The notes beneath the pieces are model-generated. The model was not told the origin of the DNA and did not search any database. It saw only the letters and a list, made by a program, of their open reading frames with translations. Positions 1 to 7,847 of a stretch of DNA of 63,465 bases are shown here, piece after piece (position 1 is the first letter of the stretch; each line of letters begins with the position of its first letter). This DNA is from Paenibacillus gallinarum. Its GTDB lineage: Bacteria; Bacillota; Bacilli; Paenibacillales; Paenibacillaceae. The position numbers and the translations under genes were made by a program. The stretch covers positions 1 through 63,465 of the forward strand of contig NZ_JACSQL010000017.1 of the NCBI RefSeq assembly GCF_014836635.1, read 5' to 3'.

Positions 1-76
1 AACACGACCGTTAAGCCCTCCAGCGCCGATGGTACTTGGACCGCAGGGTCCTGGGAGAGTAGGACGTCGCCAAGCA
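1..76 (+). rRNA. rrf: 5S ribosomal RNA, 3' end (partial)
   Basis: The first bases match the 3' half of a Firmicute 5S rRNA, including the helix around GGTACTTGGACCGCAGGGTC and the end GGACGTCGCCAAGCA. The 5' part lies outside the window. It is directly followed by a strong terminator, so it marks the end of an rRNA operon. The exact 3' end is accurate to a few bases only. Confidence 0.93.
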
Positions 77-80
77 AAGA

Positions 81-118
81 ACCACTGTCGATCAATCGAT
101 GGTGGTTTTTATTTTTTT
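81..118 (+). terminator. Rho-independent terminator of the upstream rRNA operon
   Basis: Arms ACCAC..TCGAT and ATCGA..GTGGT form a long stem right behind the 5S rRNA, followed by a T-rich tail. Confidence 0.9.
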
Positions 119-218
119 AAAAGACTGTATTGAAAGAAGGTAGTAACATTTTTGTTACGGAATTACCCTTTTAAAAAGTTATAATAACTACGGGTTATAA
201 AATAAAAGGGGTGGTATC

Positions 219-677
219 ATTTTCGCAACAAAGGGAGAATATCGGCTGCGATACAAAAAACTTTGTCTCTATTGTCTGCTGTGCCTGAGTTTGTTGATGA
301 CAATGGGATGCAGCCAGAAAACTTCTTGGGAGTCATATGAGGAAGCAGCTAATGTTAAAAGTTTTCCTGTCCCAGAAGAAGCTAATCGAATGGATCGTGC
401 AACAACTAATCCGGAAATGGATTACATACAATATTCGCTGCCAGGCGTGAGTAAGAACGATCAATTACCGGATAAATATATAAATGAAATTATAGAGTGG
501 GGTTGGACTGAGGACGTAGCTAGTGAACAATCTAATACTTCTGAGCCAGCACCGCGCATCTTTGTAAAAGATACAACCAGAGTACATTTATCTTTGCATA
601 ATGGTTATTTAACAGTTCTTGTGCCAACACAAGATGCATCACTAATTAAACCCAAAATCGTAGATACCAATAATTAA
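219..677 (+). CDS. putative lipoprotein of unknown function, probable ATT start
   Basis: I do not recognise this family. The only standard in-frame start is TTG at 291, which has no ribosome binding site and begins inside a hydrophobic stretch. The frame is open back to a stop at 198-200. A good Shine-Dalgarno AAAGGGG (205-211) sits 7 nt before an in-frame ATT at 219. Starting there gives 152 residues with a basic N-terminus (KGEYRLRYKK), a hydrophobic core and a Cys at residue 31 preceded by MTMG, which looks like an imperfect lipobox. The mature part is acidic and polar, with a Ser/Thr/Pro-rich middle (SNTSEPAP) and a beta-like C-terminus (VHLSLHNGYLTVLVP). It stands alone between the 5S terminator and its own terminator. 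A TTG start with a truncated signal, or coupling to a short upstream peptide, are alternatives. The CDS call is solid; the start is inference. Confidence 0.7.
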   Translation: MFATKGEYRLRYKKLCLYCLLCLSLLMTMGCSQKTSWESYEEAANVKSFPVPEEANRMDRATTNPEMDYIQYSLPGVSKNDQLPDKYINEIIEWGWTEDVASEQSNTSEPAPRIFVKDTTRVHLSLHNGYLTVLVPTQDASLIKPKIVDTNN

Positions 678-708
678 GACCTTTCGCTTAGGAAAGGTCT
701 TTTTTTTA
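677..708 (+). terminator. terminator after the putative lipoprotein gene
   Basis: AGACCTTTC / GAAAGGTCT stem with a 9-T tail, starting at the stop codon. It may also work for the convergent - strand gene. Confidence 0.88.
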
Positions 709-781
709 TTCATTATATTTATTATGTAACTATCATGTAGTGATTGTTATTTAGGGTATATTTTATGTTACCGCGATGTTC

Positions 782-1303
782 TTACTGTATGTAGTATGAG
801 ATATCTTGATTTGTTATTTTAATAAGGCCGTCTTTTCTTTCACGGATTAACCAGGTTATGCAGTAGAGCCTAGGTAGCAGCAACCAGAAGTGCCAAAATA
901 ATAAGTTAATGGAGAAAGCAATTGGGGCAGCTATGATAAAGATGAAGATGAGGATCAGGCTGATCCAAGTAATATGCAGGTGTATTTTTGAAAAGAATCG
1001 ATAACTGACATATTGTTCTGGGATCATTCCCATCCACGGCAGCTGCCATGCGAACTTCCACTTCTGTAAGTATCTTTTACTGAGGAGAAGGACAGAGCGG
1101 GATATAACGTAATGAGACCAAACAATCGTAATAAATGATAATACATAGCAAAGTACTCCGAACCATGTGAAGAAGAGAAGACTAATGAACAGCATAATGA
1201 TGGCCAAGCTTACATAACTCCAGATGACTGGGCGTGATATGTAGCTTTTGCGTAGAAGACGATAATGATAGTATGTAGCTTCTTCTCCGATGACTTCGGA
1301 CAT
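782..1303 (-). CDS. multi-pass membrane protein of unknown function
   Basis: The 173-residue protein starts at an ATG preceded on the - strand by AGGGAGGA with about 9 nt spacing, which makes it a convincing gene. It has an N-terminal soluble stretch of about 25 residues. Two hydrophobic segments follow (about 26-46 and 48-68), then a basic loop (SKRYLQKWKF), then two more segments (about 112-132 and 134-150). The C-terminus is charged (RERKDGLIKITNQD). The topology looks like two membrane hairpins. I recognise no catalytic motif or named family. It converges on the lipoprotein gene and diverges from gin, and sits in the region where B. subtilis has bofA, but it is not BofA. Confidence 0.7.
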   Translation of the reverse strand: MSEVIGEEATYYHYRLLRKSYISRPVIWSYVSLAIIMLFISLLFFTWFGVLCYVLSFITIVWSHYVISRSVLLLSKRYLQKWKFAWQLPWMGMIPEQYVSYRFFSKIHLHITWISLILIFIFIIAAPIAFSINLLFWHFWLLLPRLYCITWLIRERKDGLIKITNQDISYYIQ

Positions 1304-1560
1304 TCTATTAAATCCTCCCTTACCTATGAACTTATTGACTAACTATATTCTAGAGAATTGTTGGAACCTCTTTCATATATTTTATATCGGATAATGATAT
1401 GGATAAATTTAAATGTTGTAAAGAAATAGGTACAGACACCCATTCTATATAGGATGAATAGCATAACCTATGATAAAGAAATGGTGTTTGACTATGAAAA
1501 GGTTTAAAATAGTAGAAACTGTACCATACTAATAGGAAAAGAAACAAAGGTGGGATAGTT

Positions 1561-1758
1561 ATGGATGCACAGCAAATTCAGCCTAAGCACAAATGTATTG
1601 TCTGTGAGCAGTCTAAAGAAGAAGGTATTTTTATTGTTTCTGAATTTATTTGTACAGATTGTGAGACCGAAATCGTGCACACGGACGCTCAAGATGCAAA
1701 ATATCCTTTTTTTATTCATCAATTAAAGCAAATATGGTTACAACAAAATAATGCATAA
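1561..1758 (+). CDS. gin: anti-sigma-G factor Gin (CsfB)
   Basis: A 65-residue protein with the Gin pattern: a CIVC pair near residue 13, then FICTDCE near residue 34, giving a zinc-binding CxxC..CxxC module. In B. subtilis, Gin binds sigma-G and sigma-E and keeps sigma-G silent until engulfment is complete; its gene is read by sigma-F. Length (B. subtilis 64 residues) and position upstream of yaaO-tmk agree. The ribosome binding site is AAAGGTGGG before ATG 1561. xpaC and yaaN, which follow csfB in B. subtilis, are missing here. I could not settle on a sigma-F promoter in the AT-rich upstream 250 bp. Confidence 0.88.
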   Translation: MDAQQIQPKHKCIVCEQSKEEGIFIVSEFICTDCETEIVHTDAQDAKYPFFIHQLKQIWLQQNNA

Positions 1759-1789
1759 TATATAATGCTCTTCTCCATTAACTTTTAGT

Positions 1790-1813
1790 AAAGGCCTGAG
1801 AAGGCCTTTTTTA
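1790..1813 (+). terminator. terminator after gin
   Basis: AAAGGCC / GGCCTTT stem with a short loop and six T. Confidence 0.87.
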
Positions 1814-1945
1814 TTTATCTTTCTGGTTATGCATTATCTATTTCTTATTTCATTTATTAACTTTTTCATCTAGAGTCGATGCTATTTTAATTTGAATACA
1901 ATACAATATAGTTGTATCTATGAAAAGATCGGAAGGATTAATGAA

Positions 1946-3460
1946 ATGGACAATCATCAATTAAATAAAGATAAAGCTCCCTTATATGAGGCTTTAATTC
2001 AGTATAGAAATTCAAAAAAACATACATATCATGTACCTGGTCATAAAAATGGACAGGTCTATTCATATCTTGAACAGGACACATTGCTTAAAGAAGTAAT
2101 GAAAATAGACGCTACAGAGATTACAGGTCTAGATGATCTTCATCAACCGGAATCGGTTATCGAGGAAGCACAGCAGTTAGCAGCGGATTGTTTTGGTGCA
2201 GAGGAAAGCTTCTTTCTTGTAGGAGGAAGCACCTCAGGTAATATTGCGCTGCTTATTACGGTATGCACTGAACCAGGGGATCTTATACTCGTGCAGCGTA
2301 ATGTTCATAAATCAGTAATTCATGGTCTGATGCTCGCTGGTGCGCATGCAGTGTTTCTAGCTCCTGAGATAGATCCATCAAGTGGCCTTGCTACAGCTCC
2401 AGTACAATCAACGATTGAGGAAGCATTGCAGGCTTATCCGAATGCAAAAGGCGTATTTATTACCATGCCTAATTATTATGGGATGGGGTTCGATTTATCT
2501 AATATTGCAGCAACTTGCCATAAGGCCGGTGTACCGCTTCTCGTGGATGAAGCACACGGTGCACATTATGGACAGCATCCTGTGTTGCCTGGGTCTGCCT
2601 TAACCGCAGGAGCCGATGGAGTGGTGCAATCCACTCATAAGATGCTATCAGCCATGACAATGGGTGCTATGCTTCATGTACAGGGAAACCTGCTGGACCG
2701 TGAGCTGCTGAAGCAACGTTTATCTATGATTCAGAGTTCGAGTCCATCCTATCCCATTATGGCCTCTCTTGATCTTGCACGTTTACATCTGCACAAGCAT
2801 GGTGAGAAGGCCTTCTCTACTGGTCTAGCAGCTGTACACATGGTAAGAAGAGGTATTGAAGACTTACCGCGTTTTGGTTTATTGGATCCTTCGGGAGTGG
2901 TGGAAGCATATACGGTTCAGGACCCGTTTAAACTCGTCATATATGATAAAGAGAAGCTGTTAAAAGGATATGAATTGCAGGATAAGCTGGAAGAGCAAGG
3001 CTGTGTGCCTGAAATGAGTGACGAGACTTACGTTGTACTTCTCTTTAGTCTAGGTTCCTCGGAGGAGGACGCTAGGCACCTTTTGAAGGCCTTAGTGCAT
3101 ATATCATTAGAAGAGGGCCTTGAAGAAATAAAACAACATCATAAGTCCGAGAATACAGCTCCACATCATGTTTCCACGTGGAACATTTTGCATTCTTCTG
3201 TCTATTCTTGTCCTGTTCCTTTTCATTTAGGTAAAATAAAGAAAGAACAGAAAGAGAAAATTAGTATTACAAAAGCATCTAACCGAATTAGTGCCGAGAT
3301 GGTTATTCCCTATCCTCCAGGTATTCCTATATTGTATCCTGGAGAAGAAATTAGTGAGAATATGAAAAATCATCTGATACAGCTACGGGATTCGGGAGCA
3401 AAAATTCAAGGTACTGCAGATTCCAGCTTAGAAACCATCTGGGTTATGGTAGAAGAGTGA
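1946..3460 (+). CDS. yaaO: PLP-dependent Orn/Lys/Arg decarboxylase family protein (YaaO-like)
   Basis: The 504-residue protein has the fold-type I decarboxylase layout: an N-terminal YHVPGHKNG motif, the cofactor loop GGSTSGN, VDEAHGAHYG with the PLP-pyridine Asp, and STHKMLSAMT carrying the Schiff-base Lys near residue 232. The C-terminal domain ends with YPPGIPILYPGE, typical of this family. Members decarboxylate lysine, arginine or ornithine to polyamine precursors; the substrate of this branch cannot be read from sequence. ATG 1946 was chosen because GGAAGG (1931-1936) lies 9 nt upstream; an 18-residue extension to TTG 1892 has no binding site and no homology. It sits directly before tmk, as yaaO does in B. 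subtilis. Confidence 0.9.
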   Translation: MDNHQLNKDKAPLYEALIQYRNSKKHTYHVPGHKNGQVYSYLEQDTLLKEVMKIDATEITGLDDLHQPESVIEEAQQLAADCFGAEESFFLVGGSTSGNIALLITVCTEPGDLILVQRNVHKSVIHGLMLAGAHAVFLAPEIDPSSGLATAPVQSTIEEALQAYPNAKGVFITMPNYYGMGFDLSNIAATCHKAGVPLLVDEAHGAHYGQHPVLPGSALTAGADGVVQSTHKMLSAMTMGAMLHVQGNLLDRELLKQRLSMIQSSSPSYPIMASLDLARLHLHKHGEKAFSTGLAAVHMVRRGIEDLPRFGLLDPSGVVEAYTVQDPFKLVIYDKEKLLKGYELQDKLEEQGCVPEMSDETYVVLLFSLGSSEEDARHLLKALVHISLEEGLEEIKQHHKSENTAPHHVSTWNILHSSVYSCPVPFHLGKIKKEQKEKISITKASNRISAEMVIPYPPGIPILYPGEEISENMKNHLIQLRDSGAKIQGTADSSLETIWVMVEE

Positions 3461-3615
3461 TTTTTCTTACGGTATACAGGTCCAAATCGCCATTTGTAAA
3501 AATGATCGTATGGACATAAGCTTTTCCTATTGTTATTATGAATGGTTCTCAACCATCTATGAACTAATAAATTACGTACTTATTGATAAAAAATAAAGTC
3601 TAGGGGAGAGAAACA

Positions 3616-4251
3616 TTGTCTAAAGGAATATTTATAACGCTTGAGGGTGGCGAAGGATCAGGTAAAACTACAATGATTGCACGTCTATCTAATTATTTAG
3701 AAGAAAGAAACATTTCTTATCTAGTAACTCGGGAGCCCGGAGGTATTGAAATAGCCGAAAAAATCAGGTCTATTATTTTAGATCCTGAACATACAGCTAT
3801 GGATGCGAGAACAGAAGCTCTTCTATATGCAGCGGCACGCAGACAGCATCTTGTCGAAAAAGTAATTCCAGCGCTTGAAGAAGGGCTTATTGTATTATGT
3901 GATCGATTTGTTGATAGTAGTCTGGCATACCAGGGGTACGCAAGAGGGATTGGGGTAGAGGAGATCCGTTCCATTAATCTTTTTGCGACGGAAGATATTA
4001 CTCCGAATGTTACAATTTATTTTGATGTTGACCCAGAGATTGGATTTGCACGAATAGCAGCCAACCAAGAAAGAGAAGTTAATCGTTTGGATTTGGAAAA
4101 CCGTTTATTTCACGATAAGGTGAGAGCAGGTTACCTCAAATTAGTAGAGAATGAGCCGGAGAGAATAAAGATGATAGATGCTTCGTTGTCACCTGATGAA
4201 GTATTTTGTAGTCTAATTGCAAACCTTGAATGTGTATTAAAGGATATTTAG
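3616..4251 (+). CDS. tmk: thymidylate kinase
   Basis: Phosphorylates dTMP to dTDP with ATP for DNA synthesis. The 211-residue protein has the P-loop GGEGSGKT (residues 11-18), TREPGG, the DRFVDSSLAYQG motif near residue 96, and an Arg-rich lid region. The start is TTG 3616 after GGGGAG. It heads the tmk-darA-yaaR-holB order conserved in Bacillales. Confidence 0.97.
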   Translation: MSKGIFITLEGGEGSGKTTMIARLSNYLEERNISYLVTREPGGIEIAEKIRSIILDPEHTAMDARTEALLYAAARRQHLVEKVIPALEEGLIVLCDRFVDSSLAYQGYARGIGVEEIRSINLFATEDITPNVTIYFDVDPEIGFARIAANQEREVNRLDLENRLFHDKVRAGYLKLVENEPERIKMIDASLSPDEVFCSLIANLECVLKDI

Positions 4252-4398
4252 GGGTATATGTCTAATAAAGACTTAAACAGAGCAAGTTTGTTCTCTGCTA
4301 ATAAGGAAAGTTGTTCAAGCATTGGTGTAATAGATTAGATATGAAATGACGAATTACATTTTGGGTGTTATTTATTTCTACTTAGGAGGCGTTTTTCG

Positions 4399-4728
4399 AT
4401 GAAACTTATCGTAGCCATTATTCAAGATAAAGATAGTAACCGTCTTTCCAGCGCACTAGTGAAGGCTAACTTTCGCGCAACGAAGCTTGCCAGTACAGGT
4501 GGTTTTCTAAAAGCGGGAAATACAACATTTATGATCGGGGTAGACGATGGTCAGGTAGAAGCCGTGATGAATGTTATTCGTAGCAGTTGTAAAGTGAGAG
4601 AACAACTTGTGACCCCTGTGACACCTATGAGCGGAACAACGGATTCCTATTTGCCTCTTCCTGTGGAAGTGCAAGTGGGCGGAGCTACCGTGTTTGTGTT
4701 ACCAGTCGATCGTTTCGAACATTTCTAA
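4399..4728 (+). CDS. darA: cyclic di-AMP receptor DarA (PII-like)
   Basis: A 109-residue PII-like protein, formerly YaaQ. It matches DarA in its start MKLIVAIIQDKDSNRL, the nucleotide-contacting segment NFRATKLASTGGFL, the region NTTFMIGVDD and the tail LPVDRFEHF. DarA trimers bind cyclic di-AMP at subunit interfaces; the downstream partner is not well established. The binding site TAGGAGGCG lies 10 nt before ATG 4399. The window also carries a c-di-AMP riboswitch (12618-12810). Confidence 0.96.
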   Translation: MKLIVAIIQDKDSNRLSSALVKANFRATKLASTGGFLKAGNTTFMIGVDDGQVEAVMNVIRSSCKVREQLVTPVTPMSGTTDSYLPLPVEVQVGGATVFVLPVDRFEHF

Positions 4729-4779
4729 TAGAAGAAATAAATACCCTAAGTTTGTTTTAAGAAGAAAGCAGGGATACGT

Positions 4780-5223
4780 GTGAAAATCAACCCAGGATTT
4801 CGGCCGCTGCAGAATGGAATAAGCCCATCTGATTCAGGTGCCAAACCTGTACAGAATAAGGAATTTACCGGCATGATGCAGCAACAGGGAGAGAGAGCAT
4901 CGAATGAGGAGCTAACTCGCCGATTGAACGAAATTCAACTTCAGGGGGACCGGCTTGCACGTTCCATGACGATTCGTGAGTTAAAAGCATATAAGCAACT
5001 CGTTAAACGATTTTTAGAGGATACGGTAAGACAAGGCGTAAGCATGAAAGAATCTAGAGGTTGGGATCGTAGAGGACGCGGGAAACGTTATCTGCTTCTA
5101 GATGAGGTAGATGAGGTTTTGCTCAAAATGGCTGAAGAGATGCTTCAAACAGAGCAAGGGAAGATGGAACTCCTTCAAAAAATTGGTGAGATTCGCGGAA
5201 TGCTTATTAATCTCAGCTTTTAG
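4780..5223 (+). CDS. yaaR: DUF327 family protein YaaR
   Basis: A 147-residue, mostly helical, charged protein starting at GTG 4780. The central segment SMTIRELKAYKQLVKRFLEDTV and RRGRGKRYLLLDEVDEVLLKMAEEML match the DUF327/YaaR family, always found between darA and holB in Bacillales. No enzymatic motif is visible and the function is not known to me. The first 35 residues are low in predicted structure. A terminator follows, so the tmk-darA-yaaR unit likely ends here. Confidence 0.9.
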   Translation: MKINPGFRPLQNGISPSDSGAKPVQNKEFTGMMQQQGERASNEELTRRLNEIQLQGDRLARSMTIRELKAYKQLVKRFLEDTVRQGVSMKESRGWDRRGRGKRYLLLDEVDEVLLKMAEEMLQTEQGKMELLQKIGEIRGMLINLSF

Positions 5224-5236
5224 ATAAATGCAGTGA

Positions 5237-5267
5237 AAGACAAGTGCACTCTAGCTTGTCTTTTTTT
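5237..5267 (+). terminator. terminator after yaaR
   Basis: AAGACAAG / CTTGTCTT stem, 10-nt loop and seven T. Confidence 0.88.
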
Positions 5268-5283
5268 ATATATACGGCCCCTT

Positions 5284-5336
5284 GTTAACTGGTAATTAAT
5301 TTTATTATCATCCTGAAATTTATATTACCAGTTAAC
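5284..5336. repeat. 13-bp perfect inverted repeat before holB
   Basis: GTTAACTGGTAAT (5284-5296) and its exact reverse complement ATTACCAGTTAAC (5324-5336) flank 27 AT-rich bases. A TATAAT hexamer follows at 5341-5346, about 110 bp before holB. No T-run follows, so it is not a normal terminator. It may be a bipartite operator or a stem-loop. Confidence 0.8.
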
Positions 5337-5452
5337 ATGATATAATAGATATAGATGATGATTTGTAATTCTTTTTTATGAAGAATTGATTTATATAGGA
5401 TTGTCATACAAACATAATTCATGCGGCAATACAGCATGGGGAGGATCATCTC

Positions 5453-6427
5453 ATGTCTTTTCGTGATATTATGGGCCAGGAAACAGCAAAACAAATGCTG
5501 CAAAGCGGACTCCGGCAACAATCAACCAGTCATGCCTACTTATTCAGTGGTCCTTCGGGCAGCGGGCAGCGCCAAATGGCTACTGCATTAGCCCAAGCGA
5601 TCTATTGTACTCGGCAGCAGGATGATGCGTGTGGAGAATGTCTGGAATGTCGTAAGGTGGAACACGGGAACCATCCGGATCTACATTATATAGAGCCTGA
5701 AGGGGCCAGCCTTAAGATTGATCAGATTCGTGAGTTGCAGAAAATTTTCAATTACCGGTCCGAGAACAACAATCGTAAAATTTACATTATAGATCAGGCA
5801 GATAAGATGACGACACAGGCTGCAAACAGCTTGCTAAAGTTTCTTGAAGAACCACAGGTACCCGCTGTAGGGATCTTAATAACAAGTAACAAAGGTGCTA
5901 TGCTTCCAACGATTCTATCCAGGACACAAGAGGTTCCCTTTAAGGCACTTAGTCCGGAGCGAATCGAAGAGGTGTTTGTAAAAGAAGGATATTCACCTGC
6001 GCTTGTAAGAACTGCCGCATTTTTAACCTCAGGGTTAGAGTCATGCAAGAGTCTGCTTGACCAGAATTGGTTTGCAGAAATTAGAAATGTAATGTTACAA
6101 TTAGGAGGAGAGTCACTGACGAGAGGCAGTATGTCGCTAGTTTCTGCACAACAGAAACTTTTCAAGACAGGACTTTCTGAACATCTTGAACTGATGTTTG
6201 ATATGTTCCATTTGTGGTTCAAGGACATGCTTTATGTAACTTACGGCAAGCAAGAGAACGTTATTTTTATAGATCAACTTAGCGCCATTTCTACGATAGC
6301 AAGAAGTCGTTCGACAGAGCAGTGGGTGTCTTATATGGATTTAGCTGCAGAATGTAGAAAAAAATTGCGTTCGAATATGAATGGACAGCTATGTGTGGAG
6401 CAATTTTTGATTGGACTTGCATCATAA
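5453..6427 (+). CDS. holB: DNA polymerase III delta' subunit
   Basis: Clamp-loader subunit that helps load the beta sliding clamp. The 324-residue protein has the AAA+ N-terminus FRDIMGQETAKQML, a degenerate P-loop SGPSGSGQRQMA, the zinc module with Cys at about residues 54, 63, 66 and 69 (CGECLECRKVEHG), and the SRTQEVPF sensor/SRC-like motif. The P-loop has Gln in place of the catalytic Lys, as expected for a delta' subunit that does not hydrolyse ATP. Start ATG 5453 follows GGGGAGGATC. Confidence 0.95.
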   Translation: MSFRDIMGQETAKQMLQSGLRQQSTSHAYLFSGPSGSGQRQMATALAQAIYCTRQQDDACGECLECRKVEHGNHPDLHYIEPEGASLKIDQIRELQKIFNYRSENNNRKIYIIDQADKMTTQAANSLLKFLEEPQVPAVGILITSNKGAMLPTILSRTQEVPFKALSPERIEEVFVKEGYSPALVRTAAFLTSGLESCKSLLDQNWFAEIRNVMLQLGGESLTRGSMSLVSAQQKLFKTGLSEHLELMFDMFHLWFKDMLYVTYGKQENVIFIDQLSAISTIARSRSTEQWVSYMDLAAECRKKLRSNMNGQLCVEQFLIGLAS

Positions 6428-6571
6428 CTTTTAAGAGGGTCTAGTCAGCAATAAATATATTGTTTTTTTATTCTTTACCCTAGCAATGTCTTAACATATT
6501 ACGCTTTGATTGCGGTCTTTCATTTAAAGGCTTCAATAGAGGTTTTATTGGTATACAAGGGGGTTAATTTT

Positions 6572-7372
6572 TTGTATAGTGTAGTCGGTGTCCGTTTCAA
6601 AAAAGCGGGCAAAATTTATTACTTTGATCCCCTCGATCTTCCTATTGAAAAGGATTCTAGCGTTATTGTAGAGACCGCTCGCGGGATTGAGTACGGCAAA
6701 GTAGTTATAGGTAAGAAGGAAGTCGGGGAATCTGACGTCGTATTGCCTCTCAAAAAGGTTATTCGTATTGCAGGTGAAGCGGATGCCAAAGTGGTGGAAG
6801 AGAATAAGCTCGCAGCAAAGGACGCGTTTGGAACCTGTTTAAATAAAATCAGAGACCATGGCCTCAAAATGAAGCTGGTTGATGTCGAATTTACTTTTGA
6901 TCGTAATAAGATCATATTTTACTTTACGGCAGAAGGCCGTGTAGATTTTAGAGAACTGGTAAAAGATTTGGCAAGTATTTTCCGTACTCGAATTGAATTG
7001 CGCCAGATTGGTGTGCGTGACGAGGCGAAAATGCTTGGAGGAATAGGTCCTTGTGGACGAGTACTATGCTGTTCCTCATGGCTCGGGGATTTTGAACCCG
7101 TATCCATCAAAATGGCGAAGGATCAGAGCCTCTCGCTCAATCCAACCAAAATATCAGGTCTTTGCGGAAGACTTATGTGTTGCTTGAAATTTGAGCATGA
7201 TAACTATGAGAGTGTTAAAGAAGAGATGCCAGCAGTAGGAAAACTTGTGGTTACCTCACTTGGTGAAGGTAAGGTCGTTGGAATACATGCAGGTAATCGA
7301 ACCATTCATGTTCAGTTGTTTGAGATAAATAAAGTGAAAGAACTTTCAATGGATGACGTTGTCATCAAGTAA
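6572..7372 (+). CDS. ricT: RicT (YaaT), PSP1-domain subunit of the Y-complex
   Basis: With RicA and RicF it forms the Y-complex that carries iron-sulfur clusters and promotes RNase Y cleavage of many mRNAs; it also aids biofilm formation and sporulation. The 266-residue protein has the PSP1 core and the Cys clusters CGRVLCC and CGRLMCC. The start is TTG 6572 (MYSVVGVRFKKAGKIYYFDP), 8 nt after AAGGGGG (6557-6563), which matches the B. subtilis N-terminus. The frame stays open for 22 more codons to 6506 without a binding site. Confidence 0.94.
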   Translation: MYSVVGVRFKKAGKIYYFDPLDLPIEKDSSVIVETARGIEYGKVVIGKKEVGESDVVLPLKKVIRIAGEADAKVVEENKLAAKDAFGTCLNKIRDHGLKMKLVDVEFTFDRNKIIFYFTAEGRVDFRELVKDLASIFRTRIELRQIGVRDEAKMLGGIGPCGRVLCCSSWLGDFEPVSIKMAKDQSLSLNPTKISGLCGRLMCCLKFEHDNYESVKEEMPAVGKLVVTSLGEGKVVGIHAGNRTIHVQLFEINKVKELSMDDVVIK

Positions 7373-7401
7373 ACCATTATGTTTGCTTTCGGGGTGGGAT
7401 T

Positions 7402-7770
7402 TTGGAGAAGAAAACAGTTTTTGCACACATTCTTGAAATGGAAACACAAATGGGACAAATGAGCAGTGATCTGGGAGAGCTGAAAATGATCGTTAAGGAA
7501 TTGCTCGAAGAAAACCAGCGTATCACACTAGAGAACGAGCAACTTCGTAAGGTGTTAAAGCGTGGGGCTTCTGCCGAGAAGGCGACTCCTACACCTAAGA
7601 CTCCTGTAACTCAGACTCATGTCCTTGAGCCAGAAGAAGATGTTGTTGGTGAAGGTCATGACAACTTGGCTCGACTGTATTATGAAGGTTTTCATATTTG
7701 TAATGTCTATTATGGTCATTTACGAACGGAAGGCGATTGTCTGTTCTGTCTGTCATTTTTGAATAAGTAA
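7402..7770 (+). CDS. yabA: replication initiation control protein YabA
   Basis: Negative regulator of initiation that bridges DnaA and the DnaN clamp. The 122-residue protein has an N-terminal coiled coil (about 5-55), an acidic/Pro linker, and a C-terminal zinc module HICNVYYGHLRTEGDCLFCLSFL. The start is TTG 7402 behind GGGGTGGG. It follows ricT by 29 nt and is closed by a terminator. Confidence 0.95.
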   Translation: MEKKTVFAHILEMETQMGQMSSDLGELKMIVKELLEENQRITLENEQLRKVLKRGASAEKATPTPKTPVTQTHVLEPEEDVVGEGHDNLARLYYEGFHICNVYYGHLRTEGDCLFCLSFLNK

Positions 7771-7774
7771 TGAG

Positions 7775-7802
7775 CCGTAGGGGTTCCCTACGGTTTTTTT
7801 TT
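7775..7802 (+). terminator. terminator after yabA
   Basis: Perfect 8-bp stem CCGTAGGG / CCCTACGG, 3-nt loop and nine or more T. Confidence 0.9.
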
Positions 7803-7847
7803 AGGGATCAGAAACGATATTAAGGGTAAGGCAGGGAAGAGATAAAA

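Noticed and set aside
3858..3866. 0A-box-like CTTGTCGAAA inside tmk (also at 11794 in tatD)
   Set aside because: Both lie within coding sequence, far from promoters, and encode ordinary residues; likely chance.
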